Assembly (NCBI RefSeq): GCF_001412085.1
Contig: NZ_LKEV01000001.1
Span: 1 to 64,000 of the forward strand
DNA: 64,000 nucleotides
Source: Corynebacterium lowii
GTDB lineage: Bacteria; Actinomycetota; Actinomycetes; Mycobacteriales; Mycobacteriaceae
Direction: 5' to 3'
Shown here: in pieces, positions 18,080 to 27,492 of the stretch
Position numbering within the stretch: position 1 is the stretch's first letter
How the letters are laid out: the number at the start of each line of letters is the position of its first letter
Made by a program: the position numbers and the translations under genes
Notes under the pieces: model-generated
Seen by the model: the letters and a program-made list of their open reading frames with translations, nothing else
Database searches by the model: none
What the model was told of the DNA's origin: nothing

Positions 18080-19027
18080 ATGGTGCAATCGGAGGCCGAG
18101 TACACCGGCCCCCAGCGAATCCTCGTCGCGTGGAACCCCGATTCTCCCCGCACCGAGGCCCTGGAGTTTGCCGCCTGGCTTTCTCACACCACCGATGTGT
18201 GTATCCGGGTGGTAACGCTTTTCTTGCGCCCCTGGCCCGCTACTTCTTTGCAAAAACTCGGCGGCAAGTACCGCAAGTGGTTTGATAAGCAGCAGCGAGC
18301 CTGCGAGGAGGCGGTCACCCGTGCCCTGCGCCACGCGCAGATTCCATCCCGCCACTGGGATCATCAACCTTCCGTGTTCCTTGACGGCCCCTCGCAGCAT
18401 GCCCTGCTCACCGAGGCCGCCGAGGATTTCGACGCCCACCTGGTGATCCTGGGTTCCGGCGCGGCCGCACCCAAGGGGCGATTCCTGGCCAATTCCACCG
18501 CGGATGCCATGCTGCACTCATCCCCCAAGGCCCTCGGGCTGGCGCCGCGCGCCGTCAAGCTCTCCAAGCACGGGGTGCGGCGCGTGAACTTTGCCTACCT
18601 CGGCACCGAGCAGAAGGATCACGACCCGAGCTTGGACTACGCCGCGCGCATGGCCGCCGCGTGGAACACGCCGCTGCGCATACTCTCCTTCTCCCCCTCC
18701 GGCATTGCGGATGCCTCCCTGGAAGGCAACCTGAACCTGGGCAAGGAACTTGCCCACGATTGGCGCGAGCACTCGCTCGCCATGCTTGACCGCGCCCGCG
18801 ATTGGATCGCCTCGCGCTATTCCCACTTAGAGCTGGAATCCGAGGTAGGCACCGGCCCCGGCTGGGCGGGAGCCGTGGACGCCCTGAAGTGGAAGAAGGG
18901 CGATCTGCTCTGCCTGGGTTCTAATCCGATGGGGGCCATCGAGCGCGTTTTTGTGGGCAGCGCCGCCACCGATCTCTTGCCTCACGTGCGCGTGCCCGTG
19001 ATCGTGTACCCGGTCCCACGCACCTAA
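18080..19027 (+). CDS. Tandem universal stress protein
   Basis: 315 aa with two UspA-like halves. The first begins RILVAWNPDS and the second HGVRRVNFAYLGTE; the second ends with LCLGSNPMGAIERVFVGS, resembling the ATP-binding G-x2-G-x9-G(S/T) motif. The first half has a similar but weaker GSGAAAPKGRFLANS segment. Start ATG 18080 after GGAAGGA. Stress-related nucleotide-binding role by family; probably co-transcribed with the MarR regulator. Confidence 0.8.
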   Translation: MVQSEAEYTGPQRILVAWNPDSPRTEALEFAAWLSHTTDVCIRVVTLFLRPWPATSLQKLGGKYRKWFDKQQRACEEAVTRALRHAQIPSRHWDHQPSVFLDGPSQHALLTEAAEDFDAHLVILGSGAAAPKGRFLANSTADAMLHSSPKALGLAPRAVKLSKHGVRRVNFAYLGTEQKDHDPSLDYAARMAAAWNTPLRILSFSPSGIADASLEGNLNLGKELAHDWREHSLAMLDRARDWIASRYSHLELESEVGTGPGWAGAVDALKWKKGDLLCLGSNPMGAIERVFVGSAATDLLPHVRVPVIVYPVPRT

Positions 19028-19057
19028 ACCTCTACTTTCAAGGAAAAGGAGCCTTTC

Positions 19058-19690
19058 ATGCCCCACGCCCTCATCACCGGAGCCAGCAGGGGAGTGGGCC
19101 GTCGCGTGGCGGAACTGCTCAGTGCCCAAGGCTGGACGCTGAGCGCCCAGTACCACAGCGCGCCCGATCACAGCCTGGAAGCCCAGTGGTGGCAGGCGGA
19201 CTTCACCCAACCCCTTCCCGCCGATCTCCCGCTGCCCGAGCAGATCGACGCCCTCATCCACTGCGCCGGGGTATGCCCCATCGGTAGCACCGCCGATCTC
19301 CCCCGCGCGGCCTGGGAGGAATCCCTGGCCGTGAACCTCCACGCCCCGGTGGAACTCACCGCCCGCCTGCTGCCCGCTTTGCGACGCTCCCGCGGGCACA
19401 TGATCTACGTTAACTCCGGCGCGGGGCTGCACTCCAAGCCCCAGTGGTCCGCTTATTCCGCCGCCAAGCACGGGGCGCGGGCCTGGTGCGATGCGCTGCG
19501 CGCCGAGGAGCCGGATATTCGGGTGACCAGCGTGTACCCCGGCCGGATTGCCACCGATATGCAGCGCGCCATCGTGGCGGAACTGGGGGAGGAGTGGAAG
19601 CCGGAGTCCTATCTGACCGCCGAGGAGGTGGCCCAGGCCATCGTGGGTGTGCTGGGTACCTCCACCACGGATATTCAGGTGCGGCCGTGA
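19058..19690 (+). CDS. Short-chain dehydrogenase/reductase
   Basis: 210 aa. Cofactor motif TGASRGVG (residues 7-14), a CAG variant of the NAG motif, catalytic Ser in VNSGAG and YSAAK (Tyr-x3-Lys). Shorter than the usual 240-260 because several loops are trimmed. NAD(P)-dependent oxidoreductase of unknown substrate. AAGGAAAAGGAG precedes the ATG. Stop overlaps the next GTG. Confidence 0.85.
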   Translation: MPHALITGASRGVGRRVAELLSAQGWTLSAQYHSAPDHSLEAQWWQADFTQPLPADLPLPEQIDALIHCAGVCPIGSTADLPRAAWEESLAVNLHAPVELTARLLPALRRSRGHMIYVNSGAGLHSKPQWSAYSAAKHGARAWCDALRAEEPDIRVTSVYPGRIATDMQRAIVAELGEEWKPESYLTAEEVAQAIVGVLGTSTTDIQVRP

Positions 19691-20169
19691 CCTTCCCGGA
19701 ACACCCCGAAAACGATCTGCATAGCGATGCCGATTACACCAATAAGCTCCCACCCAGCCCGCGATCAGCGGAGGACCTAGCCGAGGGCGTCGATCCCGCC
19801 GTGCAGCACGAGCGCAACCGGGCTTCCACCCGGCAGGCCCTGTGGTGGCTGGCGGGCACGCTGGTGTTATCCGCCGTGGCCTCGCTTGCTTTGGCGGGGC
19901 TCCTGCGCGCAATGGGTGGACCCTACTGCGAGGCGGGGGAGGCCACCTGGCTGTGCAGCCGCAGCGCCGAGCTGTGGTGGGGGATTGGTTCTTGCCTCGT
20001 GCCCGTGGCGGGGCTGCTTGGCTGCATGATTATCATGGTGCGCAAGCTGCGGAGTTACACCCGCTGGCGCGCCTGGATGGGGGTGTTCTGGGTACTCGTG
20101 CCCCACGCGATGATCTGGATGACCACCACGCTGCCCTACGCCATCCTGGGCGCCGAGAAAATGGGCTGA
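19687..20169 (+). CDS. Conserved membrane protein coupled to the SDR gene
   Basis: 160 aa from GTG 19687, which overlaps the SDR stop (GTGA). A polar N-terminus of about 50 residues is followed by three hydrophobic helices (LWWLAGTLVLSAV, WWGIGSCLVPVAG, WMGVFWVLVPHAM). No family recognised; similar small membrane proteins are common in corynebacteria. A longer open frame upstream overlaps the SDR gene and is rejected. Confidence 0.65.
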   Translation: MTFPEHPENDLHSDADYTNKLPPSPRSAEDLAEGVDPAVQHERNRASTRQALWWLAGTLVLSAVASLALAGLLRAMGGPYCEAGEATWLCSRSAELWWGIGSCLVPVAGLLGCMIIMVRKLRSYTRWRAWMGVFWVLVPHAMIWMTTTLPYAILGAEKMG

Positions 20170-20181
20170 AACTTTTAGCGG

Positions 20182-20511
20182 CTAGCCCTCGGTGCGGGAA
20201 TCGAGCACCACCTCGAACTCCAACAGTTCCGCCTTGGTGGCGGCGGGGCGGCGCTGCTCTCCCTCTTTGCTTTCCCCTCCGTGGCCGTGGGCGGCCGCCG
20301 CGCGGTTATCGCGCCAATCGGCGTAGGATTCCTCGTCCTTCCACCAGGTGACCACGTAGTAGCGGTCCTCCCCGGCGGTGGGGCGCAGCAATTGGAAGCC
20401 CTCGAAACCAGGGGAGGAATCCACCGCGTGCTTCCGAGCGGCAAAGCGCTCCTCCAGGGTTGCGGCGGCTTCCGGGGGAACGGTCAGGGCGTTGATCTTC
20501 ACGATGCTCAT
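20182..20511 (-). CDS. mhuD: MhuD-like heme-degrading monooxygenase
   Basis: 109 aa from ATG 20511. The sequence follows M. tuberculosis MhuD as I remember it: VVKINAI-type start, PGFEGFQLLRP, LLEFEVVLD end. With this start Asn7, Trp66 and His75 sit at the same numbers as the catalytic Asn, ruffling Trp and heme-ligand His of MhuD. It would open heme to release iron. ATG 20523 is an alternative start with GAGG nearby. Monocistronic; no Fur/DtxR box was seen in the short upstream gap. Confidence 0.8.
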   Translation of the reverse strand: MSIVKINALTVPPEAAATLEERFAARKHAVDSSPGFEGFQLLRPTAGEDRYYVVTWWKDEESYADWRDNRAAAAHGHGGESKEGEQRRPAATKAELLEFEVVLDSRTEG

Positions 20512-20537
20512 GGTGCCCAGCATAGACCTCGGGTGGG

Positions 20538-20882
20538 TCAGCGGGAGCGCTCTTTAGTTGGCTCCATGCTATCCAACCACGTGCCCAGCACCAGCGCGGA
20601 AAACATCGTGATGTGCCAACTCCACGCACCAAGATCAGTGGCCGCTTCTGGCTCCCGCACGAGAGCATGCAGCCATAACATGACTAGGTAACTGCCGTAG
20701 AGCAGGCAGATATACGGCCAGCGGGAAAGGTGCCGAGCCCAGTAGGCTATGACAGGCACAACAAAGCCCGCTGCGGAAACAATCCAGGCAGCGGGCGAGG
20801 TGTCCTGGCCGAGCGTGGCATATGCCACCCACAGGCTCAGAACTGCGGTGAGGGGGATGCCTACTTTGACCCTGGTATCCAT
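20538..20882 (-). CDS. Four-helix membrane protein of unknown function
   Basis: 114 aa from ATG 20882 (GTG 20891 possible). Four hydrophobic segments cover most of the chain: VGIPLTAVLSLWVAY, WIVSAAGFVVPVIAYWA, YICLLYGSYLVMLWLHA, WHITMFSALVLGTW. No known family recognised. Lies between the MhuD-like and DoxX genes on the same strand with short gaps, so it may be in their transcript. Confidence 0.55.
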   Translation of the reverse strand: MDTRVKVGIPLTAVLSLWVAYATLGQDTSPAAWIVSAAGFVVPVIAYWARHLSRWPYICLLYGSYLVMLWLHALVREPEAATDLGAWSWHITMFSALVLGTWLDSMEPTKERSR

Positions 20883-20903
20883 GTGCCCCACCGTAGTGGA
20901 GCG

Positions 20904-21308
20904 CTAGGCATTCTTCTTAGCAATCACCCTATCCAGGGCCAGGGCACCGGGGCCGATAAAGACCAGCAGGAAGAAGGCCCAGCAGAGCAGGGCGCTAGCC
21001 ACACCGCCGTTATCCAGGGGCGTAAGGCCCTCGGGTTGGTGCATCCAGAAGTAGGCCACGGCCATGCTGCCAGAGGAGATGAAGGCCGCGGCGCGGGTGA
21101 ACAGGCCCAGCATGACCAGCAGGCCACCCACGATCTGAATGGCGGCGGACCACCAATCGGGGTAGACGAAGAGCGCCGGGGCCTCGAACTGGCCGGGGGC
21201 GGGCCAGTTGAAGAAGCGGGCGGTGCCGTACATGAAGAAAATGAGGCCGATGACAATGCGATAAAGCGAGATCACCCAGGGGGCGGATCGGTCAAGAAAT
21301 TGAGTCAC
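20904..21308 (-). CDS. DoxX-family membrane protein
   Basis: 134 aa with four membrane helices and the DoxX pattern: RIVIGLIFFMYGTARFF, then GGLLVMLGLFTRAAAF, a third helix and a terminal one. GTG 21308 is the likely start but has no clear Shine-Dalgarno. DoxX proteins are linked to membrane redox and thiol stress. It follows trhO on the same strand. Confidence 0.8.
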   Translation of the reverse strand: MTQFLDRSAPWVISLYRIVIGLIFFMYGTARFFNWPAPGQFEAPALFVYPDWWSAAIQIVGGLLVMLGLFTRAAAFISSGSMAVAYFWMHQPEGLTPLDNGGVASALLCWAFFLLVFIGPGALALDRVIAKKNA

Positions 21309-21330
21309 GCAGCCAGCATAGCTGTACCAA

Positions 21331-22230
21331 TTAAGCTAGGCAGACCTTAGTTTCACAATCGGCGCAGTATCGCAGATGCGGCTGTGCCCAGCAATCCTCA
21401 CAGATGAGCACCTGTTTGCGGCAGGTCTCCTCGTTGGCGCAATTGTGGAAGTCCGTGGTGTGCTCCTGGCAGTGCACGCAGCGCCCGAGCTTGGCGGGGT
21501 CAATGCCGAAGTCCATGTGCATGCGGCGGTCAAAAACGTAAAGGGAGCCCTCCCACAATCCGTTATTGCCGTATTCCTCGCCGTAACGCACAATGCCGCC
21601 GTCAATTTGATAGACCTCTTTGAAGCCGCGATTGCGCATGAGGGCGGAAAGCACCTCGCAGCGGATACCTCCGGTGCAGTAGGTAACCACGGGGCGGTCT
21701 TTAAGATCGTCGTATTTGCCGGATTCCAATTCCGCGATGAAATCGTGCGTGGTGGTCACATCGGGCACCACGGCGTTTTTGAACTTGCCGATCTGCGCCT
21801 CCATCGCGTTGCGTCCATCGAAGAACACCACCTCATCGCCCCGGCTTTCCACCAGCTCATTGACTTGACGGGGCTTGAGGTGTACCCCGCCGCCAATCAC
21901 GCCGCCTTCATCCACCTGCAATTCCTCCGGGGCGCCAAAGGCCACAATCTCCTGGCGGGCCTTCACCGAAAGGCGCGGGAAATCCTCGGCGCTGCCCTCG
22001 GACCACTTGAACTCCGTGCCCTTAAAGCCGGGGTAATCGCGCATCTTTTTGATATAGCGCTTGCAGGCATCAATATCGCCGCCCACGGTGCCATTAATCC
22101 CGTGGCGGGATACCAAAATGCGCCCCCGCAGCCCCAGCGATTCGCAGAGATCGCGCTGCCATAATTTGATGGCCTCGGGGTCAGCGATGGGCGTGAACTT
22201 GTAATACAGGAGGATTTTGCCTACGGACAC
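21331..22230 (-). CDS. trhO: tRNA uridine(34) hydroxylase TrhO (rhodanese domain)
   Basis: 299 aa. An N-terminal acylphosphatase-like domain ([16 protein letters not shown]) precedes the rhodanese domain with catalytic Cys185 in YCTGGIRCE. The C-terminal region has Cys pairs (CVHC, CEDC, CADC) that may bind zinc. Family members convert wobble uridine to 5-hydroxyuridine using O2. Length and motifs are normal. Divergent from ino1 with 120 bases between. Confidence 0.9.
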   Translation of the reverse strand: MSVGKILLYYKFTPIADPEAIKLWQRDLCESLGLRGRILVSRHGINGTVGGDIDACKRYIKKMRDYPGFKGTEFKWSEGSAEDFPRLSVKARQEIVAFGAPEELQVDEGGVIGGGVHLKPRQVNELVESRGDEVVFFDGRNAMEAQIGKFKNAVVPDVTTTHDFIAELESGKYDDLKDRPVVTYCTGGIRCEVLSALMRNRGFKEVYQIDGGIVRYGEEYGNNGLWEGSLYVFDRRMHMDFGIDPAKLGRCVHCQEHTTDFHNCANEETCRKQVLICEDCWAQPHLRYCADCETKVCLA

Positions 22231-22295
22231 GGCCCTTATCCTACCCCACCCCCAATCGGGGGTTTAGCCCGGTGACCTTGAACGATACACCTGGC

Positions 22296-22308
22296 GTCGA
22301 TAAGCAAA
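22296..22308 (+). repeat. Copy 1 of intergenic 13-mer GTCGATAAGCAAA
   Basis: Lies 42 bases before the ino1 start. The same 13 bases occur at 44990-45002 and, on the minus strand, at 46521-46533, all outside genes. Possible regulator site; no protein assigned. Confidence 0.4.
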
Positions 22309-22350
22309 ACAAGCCAAACTGCGTGCGGCGCGGCGCTAACATCGCCTGCC

Positions 22351-23442
22351 ATGACGAATAAGAAAATCCGCGTGGCCATTGCCGGAGTGGGCAACTGCGC
22401 CACCTCACTGATTCAGGGCGTGGAATACTACCGCGATACCCCCGCCAGCGAGCGCGTGCCCGGCCTCATGCACGTGCAATTTGGGGATTATCACGTGGGC
22501 GATATTGAGTTTGTGGCCGCCTTTGACGTGGACGCCGCCAAGGTGGGCAGCGACCTTTCCGATGCCACGCGCGCCTCGCGTAACTGCACCATCACCATCA
22601 CGGAGGTGCCGCACCTGGGTGTGACCGTGCAGCGCGGCCCTACCCTCGACGGCCTGGGCACTCACTACCAGGAGGCCATCGAGGAATCTGCCGCCGAGCC
22701 GGTGGACGTGGCCGCCGTGCTGCGTGAAACCCAGGCTGACGTGCTCGTTTCCTACCTCCCGGTGGGTTCCGAGGAGGCCGATAAGGCCTATGCCCAGGCG
22801 GCCATCGACGCCGGGTGCGCCTTCGTCAACGCCCTGCCCGTGTTCATCGCCTCCGACCCCGAGTGGGCCGAGAAGTTCCGCGCCGCCGGGGTGCCCATCG
22901 TGGGCGACGACATCAAATCGCAGGTGGGGGCCACCATTACCCACCGCGTGCTCGCCCGGCTCTTCGAGGAGCGCGGTGTCCGCCTGGATCGCACCATGCA
23001 GCTCAACGTGGGCGGCAACATGGATTTCAAGAATATGCTCGACCGCGAGCGCCTGGAATCCAAGAAAATCTCCAAGACCCAGGCCGTGACGTCCAACCTC
23101 AGCGACGGCCCCCTGGCCGGGGCCACCAGCGACCGCAACGTGCACATCGGCCCCTCCGACTACGTGGAATGGCTCGACGACCGCAAGTGGGCCTACGTTC
23201 GCCTGGAGGGCACCGCCTTTGGTGGGGTGCCGCTGAACCTCGAATACAAACTAGAGGTGTGGGATTCCCCCAACTCCGCGGGCATCATCATCGACGCCAT
23301 CCGCGCCGCCAAGATCGCCCTCGACCGCGGGCTCGGCGGGCCGCTCATGCCGGCCTCCTCTTACCTCATGAAGTCGCCCCCCGAGCAGCTTCCCGACGAC
23401 CTCGGGCGCGCGAGGTTGGAGGCATTTATTGCGGGGGAGTAG
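22351..23442 (+). CDS. ino1: Inositol-3-phosphate synthase
   Basis: 363 aa. NAD-binding [16 protein letters not shown] at the N-terminus, then the actinobacterial core [18 protein letters not shown] with SKTQAV, and [12 protein letters not shown]. Full length. It makes L-myo-inositol 1-phosphate from glucose 6-phosphate for phosphatidylinositol and mycothiol. In C. glutamicum the gene is under IpsA; I could not identify an IpsA site with certainty. Convergent with the Abi-like gene, only 3 bases apart. Confidence 0.93.
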   Translation: MTNKKIRVAIAGVGNCATSLIQGVEYYRDTPASERVPGLMHVQFGDYHVGDIEFVAAFDVDAAKVGSDLSDATRASRNCTITITEVPHLGVTVQRGPTLDGLGTHYQEAIEESAAEPVDVAAVLRETQADVLVSYLPVGSEEADKAYAQAAIDAGCAFVNALPVFIASDPEWAEKFRAAGVPIVGDDIKSQVGATITHRVLARLFEERGVRLDRTMQLNVGGNMDFKNMLDRERLESKKISKTQAVTSNLSDGPLAGATSDRNVHIGPSDYVEWLDDRKWAYVRLEGTAFGGVPLNLEYKLEVWDSPNSAGIIIDAIRAAKIALDRGLGGPLMPASSYLMKSPPEQLPDDLGRARLEAFIAGE

Positions 23443-23445
23443 GGG

Positions 23446-24240
23446 CTATTCATTCCGCCCACGAGGATCTTTTTCTAGAACGCTAGGAACAACAGATGAT
23501 TGTTCTATATACCTGAATAAATCTCGATCAATCATCGCCGCCAAGCGCAAGCAGTAATAATATCCTCGCCTTGCTGATATTCGGCTTTCATCATTATTCT
23601 CCCCCGGGATGGGATAGCCATTAATCAATGACTCATGATGCGCTATCCTATTCCGTAATAGATGCACATTGCGAACCTGCCGGTGCACCCATGCCCTATC
23701 GAAAGGTTGCCTATCACACGTTCCCGCAATTTTTTGCCCACCAGGAAACGCTTTGATAAGTAACTCAGTACTCCATATCTGGTCATGGTCCACTTTATCG
23801 CATGGTGGTTCACAACCAGTCCCACCTCCCGCATCAAGCATGGAAACCCAAGTTCCGAACATACAACTAGCGATAAGTCGCCCTCGAATCACTCCATTAG
23901 CAGGGTCATAACTATGATACGCTTTCGGCAACCTCTTCCATGCTTCCGCTATTTGATTAAAAGTTCTAGAATCAAATAAAGTTACTGCACTCCGATGCCA
24001 AGACTGGCCATAAGTACTAACCAACACCGAATCAATCGTATTGCGTAGAGCAACTTCCAATAAAGAAATATCTCTAAAGAAAGCCGCCGACAACTCTCTA
24101 TCCCACATATAGAGGGCAACCGCCTTGCGCTCATCATAGAACATCTCTTCCAAATACGGCTTTAAGCGCTGTATTGAAATATGTCGTACCCCAAGAGCGC
24201 CGACCCTGCTACCTGACCATAGATTTGACAGTTCCCCCAT
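23446..24240 (-). CDS. Abi-like HEPN-domain protein, putative phage-defence or toxin RNase (copy 1)
   Basis: 264 aa. Helical Abi_2/AbiF-like architecture: LYMWDRELSAAFFRDIS, LEVALRNTID, and near the C-terminus RNRIAHHES (Arg196, His201), a HEPN R-x4-H RNase motif. The same blocks recur in the 31949-32638 gene. DNA is clearly AT-rich against its neighbours: 22 G+C in the 60 bases 23941-24000. ATG 24240 lies 7 bases after a minus-strand TATCAT, so a leaderless transcript is likely. Stands alone, 3 bases from ino1. Family members act in abortive infection; the trigger here is unknown. Confidence 0.75.
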   Translation of the reverse strand: MGELSNLWSGSRVGALGVRHISIQRLKPYLEEMFYDERKAVALYMWDRELSAAFFRDISLLEVALRNTIDSVLVSTYGQSWHRSAVTLFDSRTFNQIAEAWKRLPKAYHSYDPANGVIRGRLIASCMFGTWVSMLDAGGGTGCEPPCDKVDHDQIWSTELLIKAFPGGQKIAGTCDRQPFDRAWVHRQVRNVHLLRNRIAHHESLINGYPIPGENNDESRISARRGYYYCLRLAAMIDRDLFRYIEQSSVVPSVLEKDPRGRNE

Positions 24241-24247
24241 ATCGTCT

Positions 24248-24311
24248 ATGATAGTAAATGTACTCCCCCTCGCACATGGTCACCTGTTTTAGCAGTTTCG
24301 CCGCGAGGGGG
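24248..24311 (-). promoter_or_regulatory. Leaderless promoter and 9-bp inverted repeat before the first Abi gene
   Basis: Minus-strand TATCAT (24253-24248) ends 7 bases before the ATG. Upstream, CCCCCTCGC (24265-24273) pairs perfectly with GCGAGGGGG (24303-24311) around a 29-base loop. It may be the terminator of the preceding operon (no U-run) or part of a structured RNA or operator. Confidence 0.4.
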
Positions 24312-24332
24312 TTCGCTTATCTCCGGTCCACG

Positions 24333-24494
24333 CTACCCTGCGCAGGCATAGAGTTCCCGCAGATCATCGCCCAATCCGGGCGCGGCACTCTGCCCCTCTA
24401 GCAGCCGCAGAACCTCCTCGCGCACCCGGTCCGTGACCTCCCGCGCGGGTTCCTCGGCGCAGTGCGTGGGGGAGGCCACCGCGGCGGCGAAGGA
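24333..24494 (-). other. In-frame coding-like extension beyond the amber stop of the preceding gene
   Basis: After the TAG at 24497-24495 the same frame stays open for 53 more codons to a second TAG at 24333. It encodes a protein-like sequence with amphipathic helix (EVTDRVREEVLRLLEG) and continues the codon bias of the gene. Most simply, a CAG to TAG change has truncated a 369-residue protein; readthrough is the alternative. Confidence 0.55.
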
Positions 24495-25442
24495 CTACGC
24501 GCTCACCCTCTCTCCCGGAGCCAACTCCTCCATCGAGAGAGCCCAGGCGATCACCTCGGGGCCGGAGGTCACCGGGAAGGTAGCGCCGGCGTCGTGAAAG
24601 CCGGGCCGGGTGGCGGGGTAATTCTCCGCCACCGTCACGGGCAGGCCCTCCGCCATGCCTGCGGCCTGGGTGGCTTCCCGCCACTGCACCGTCCAATAAT
24701 CCAGCGAATCGCTCAGGCGCGCATGTTGCGCGCTCACGCAGGTGCGCGGCCCCGCGGCGTCGCTCACGCACTGGGTATCCCCGCTGGCCACCACGTGATA
24801 TTCCGTCAGGGATAGTTGCGGGGAAAGGGCAAGCAGCGCCAACATGATCGCGCTTATCGACGCCCCGGCGCGCCCCCTGCCCACGAGAGCAAGGGCGAGG
24901 CCCAGAGCCACCAGGGCGGTAATGAATTGTGCAAGCAGCACGCCAGGGGAGGGCTCGTAGCCGAGGAGGCTACCGTTGCTGGAACCGAGGAGCACCAGGC
25001 CACGGCCGTCGAGAGCAAGGTAGAGCACCCCCGCCACCGCGATGGGTCCCAGGAATGCCGACTGTGCGGAGAGGACGAAGCCCAGCGCGAGCACGGCGCC
25101 GATACTGAGCAGCGAAACCCCGAGGTGTGCCCAGGCCCATCCCGCCAGCGGGCTCGACCACTGCGGCCACGAGGCACTGCTGAGGCCGAGCGCCGCCACA
25201 GCCGGAAGCGCCAGCCCTACCCACACCGCAAGCAGGTAGCGCCGCGAACGCGGAGCCTTAACGACGTCCACCGCCATCGCCACGGAGGCCAGCACGGCGG
25301 CGGGCAGGAGGCTGCCCTCTATTCTTTCTGCCGTCCATAGGTATTCCCCGCTCCACCGATGGTCCCCAAGGGCTACGAATACGACTAAGAAAAGCACAGA
25401 GGCCACCGGGGAAACCCAGGTGGCCCATGTTTTGATACCCAT
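24495..25442 (-). CDS. Membrane protein of the MacAB-like operon, truncated by an amber codon
   Basis: 315 aa from ATG 25442 to TAG. About seven to eight membrane helices, then an exported domain starting near residue 225 with a Cys pair (DTQCV ... RTCVS) and a conserved-looking AGMAEGLPV segment. It resembles the extracellular domain on some ABC-2-like permeases of lantibiotic systems, but only weakly. It begins 7 bases after the FtsX permease gene, so it is the last operon member. The original reading frame probably ran to 24333. Function unknown; activity of the short form is doubtful. Confidence 0.6.
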   Translation of the reverse strand: MGIKTWATWVSPVASVLFLVVFVALGDHRWSGEYLWTAERIEGSLLPAAVLASVAMAVDVVKAPRSRRYLLAVWVGLALPAVAALGLSSASWPQWSSPLAGWAWAHLGVSLLSIGAVLALGFVLSAQSAFLGPIAVAGVLYLALDGRGLVLLGSSNGSLLGYEPSPGVLLAQFITALVALGLALALVGRGRAGASISAIMLALLALSPQLSLTEYHVVASGDTQCVSDAAGPRTCVSAQHARLSDSLDYWTVQWREATQAAGMAEGLPVTVAENYPATRPGFHDAGATFPVTSGPEVIAWALSMEELAPGERVSA

Positions 25443-25449
25443 GCGATTC

Positions 25450-27437
<1,988 letters not shown>

Positions 27438-27492
27438 AAGGCTGCTTCCTGCCCTCAGCTTTCTTCCCTTTTCAGAGAGGATCGAGCCTCCG

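Noticed and set aside
21331-21349. DtxR-box-like sequence before doxX
   Set aside because: 15 of 19 matches but it lies in the last codons of trhO, where coding constraint explains it; too weak to call.
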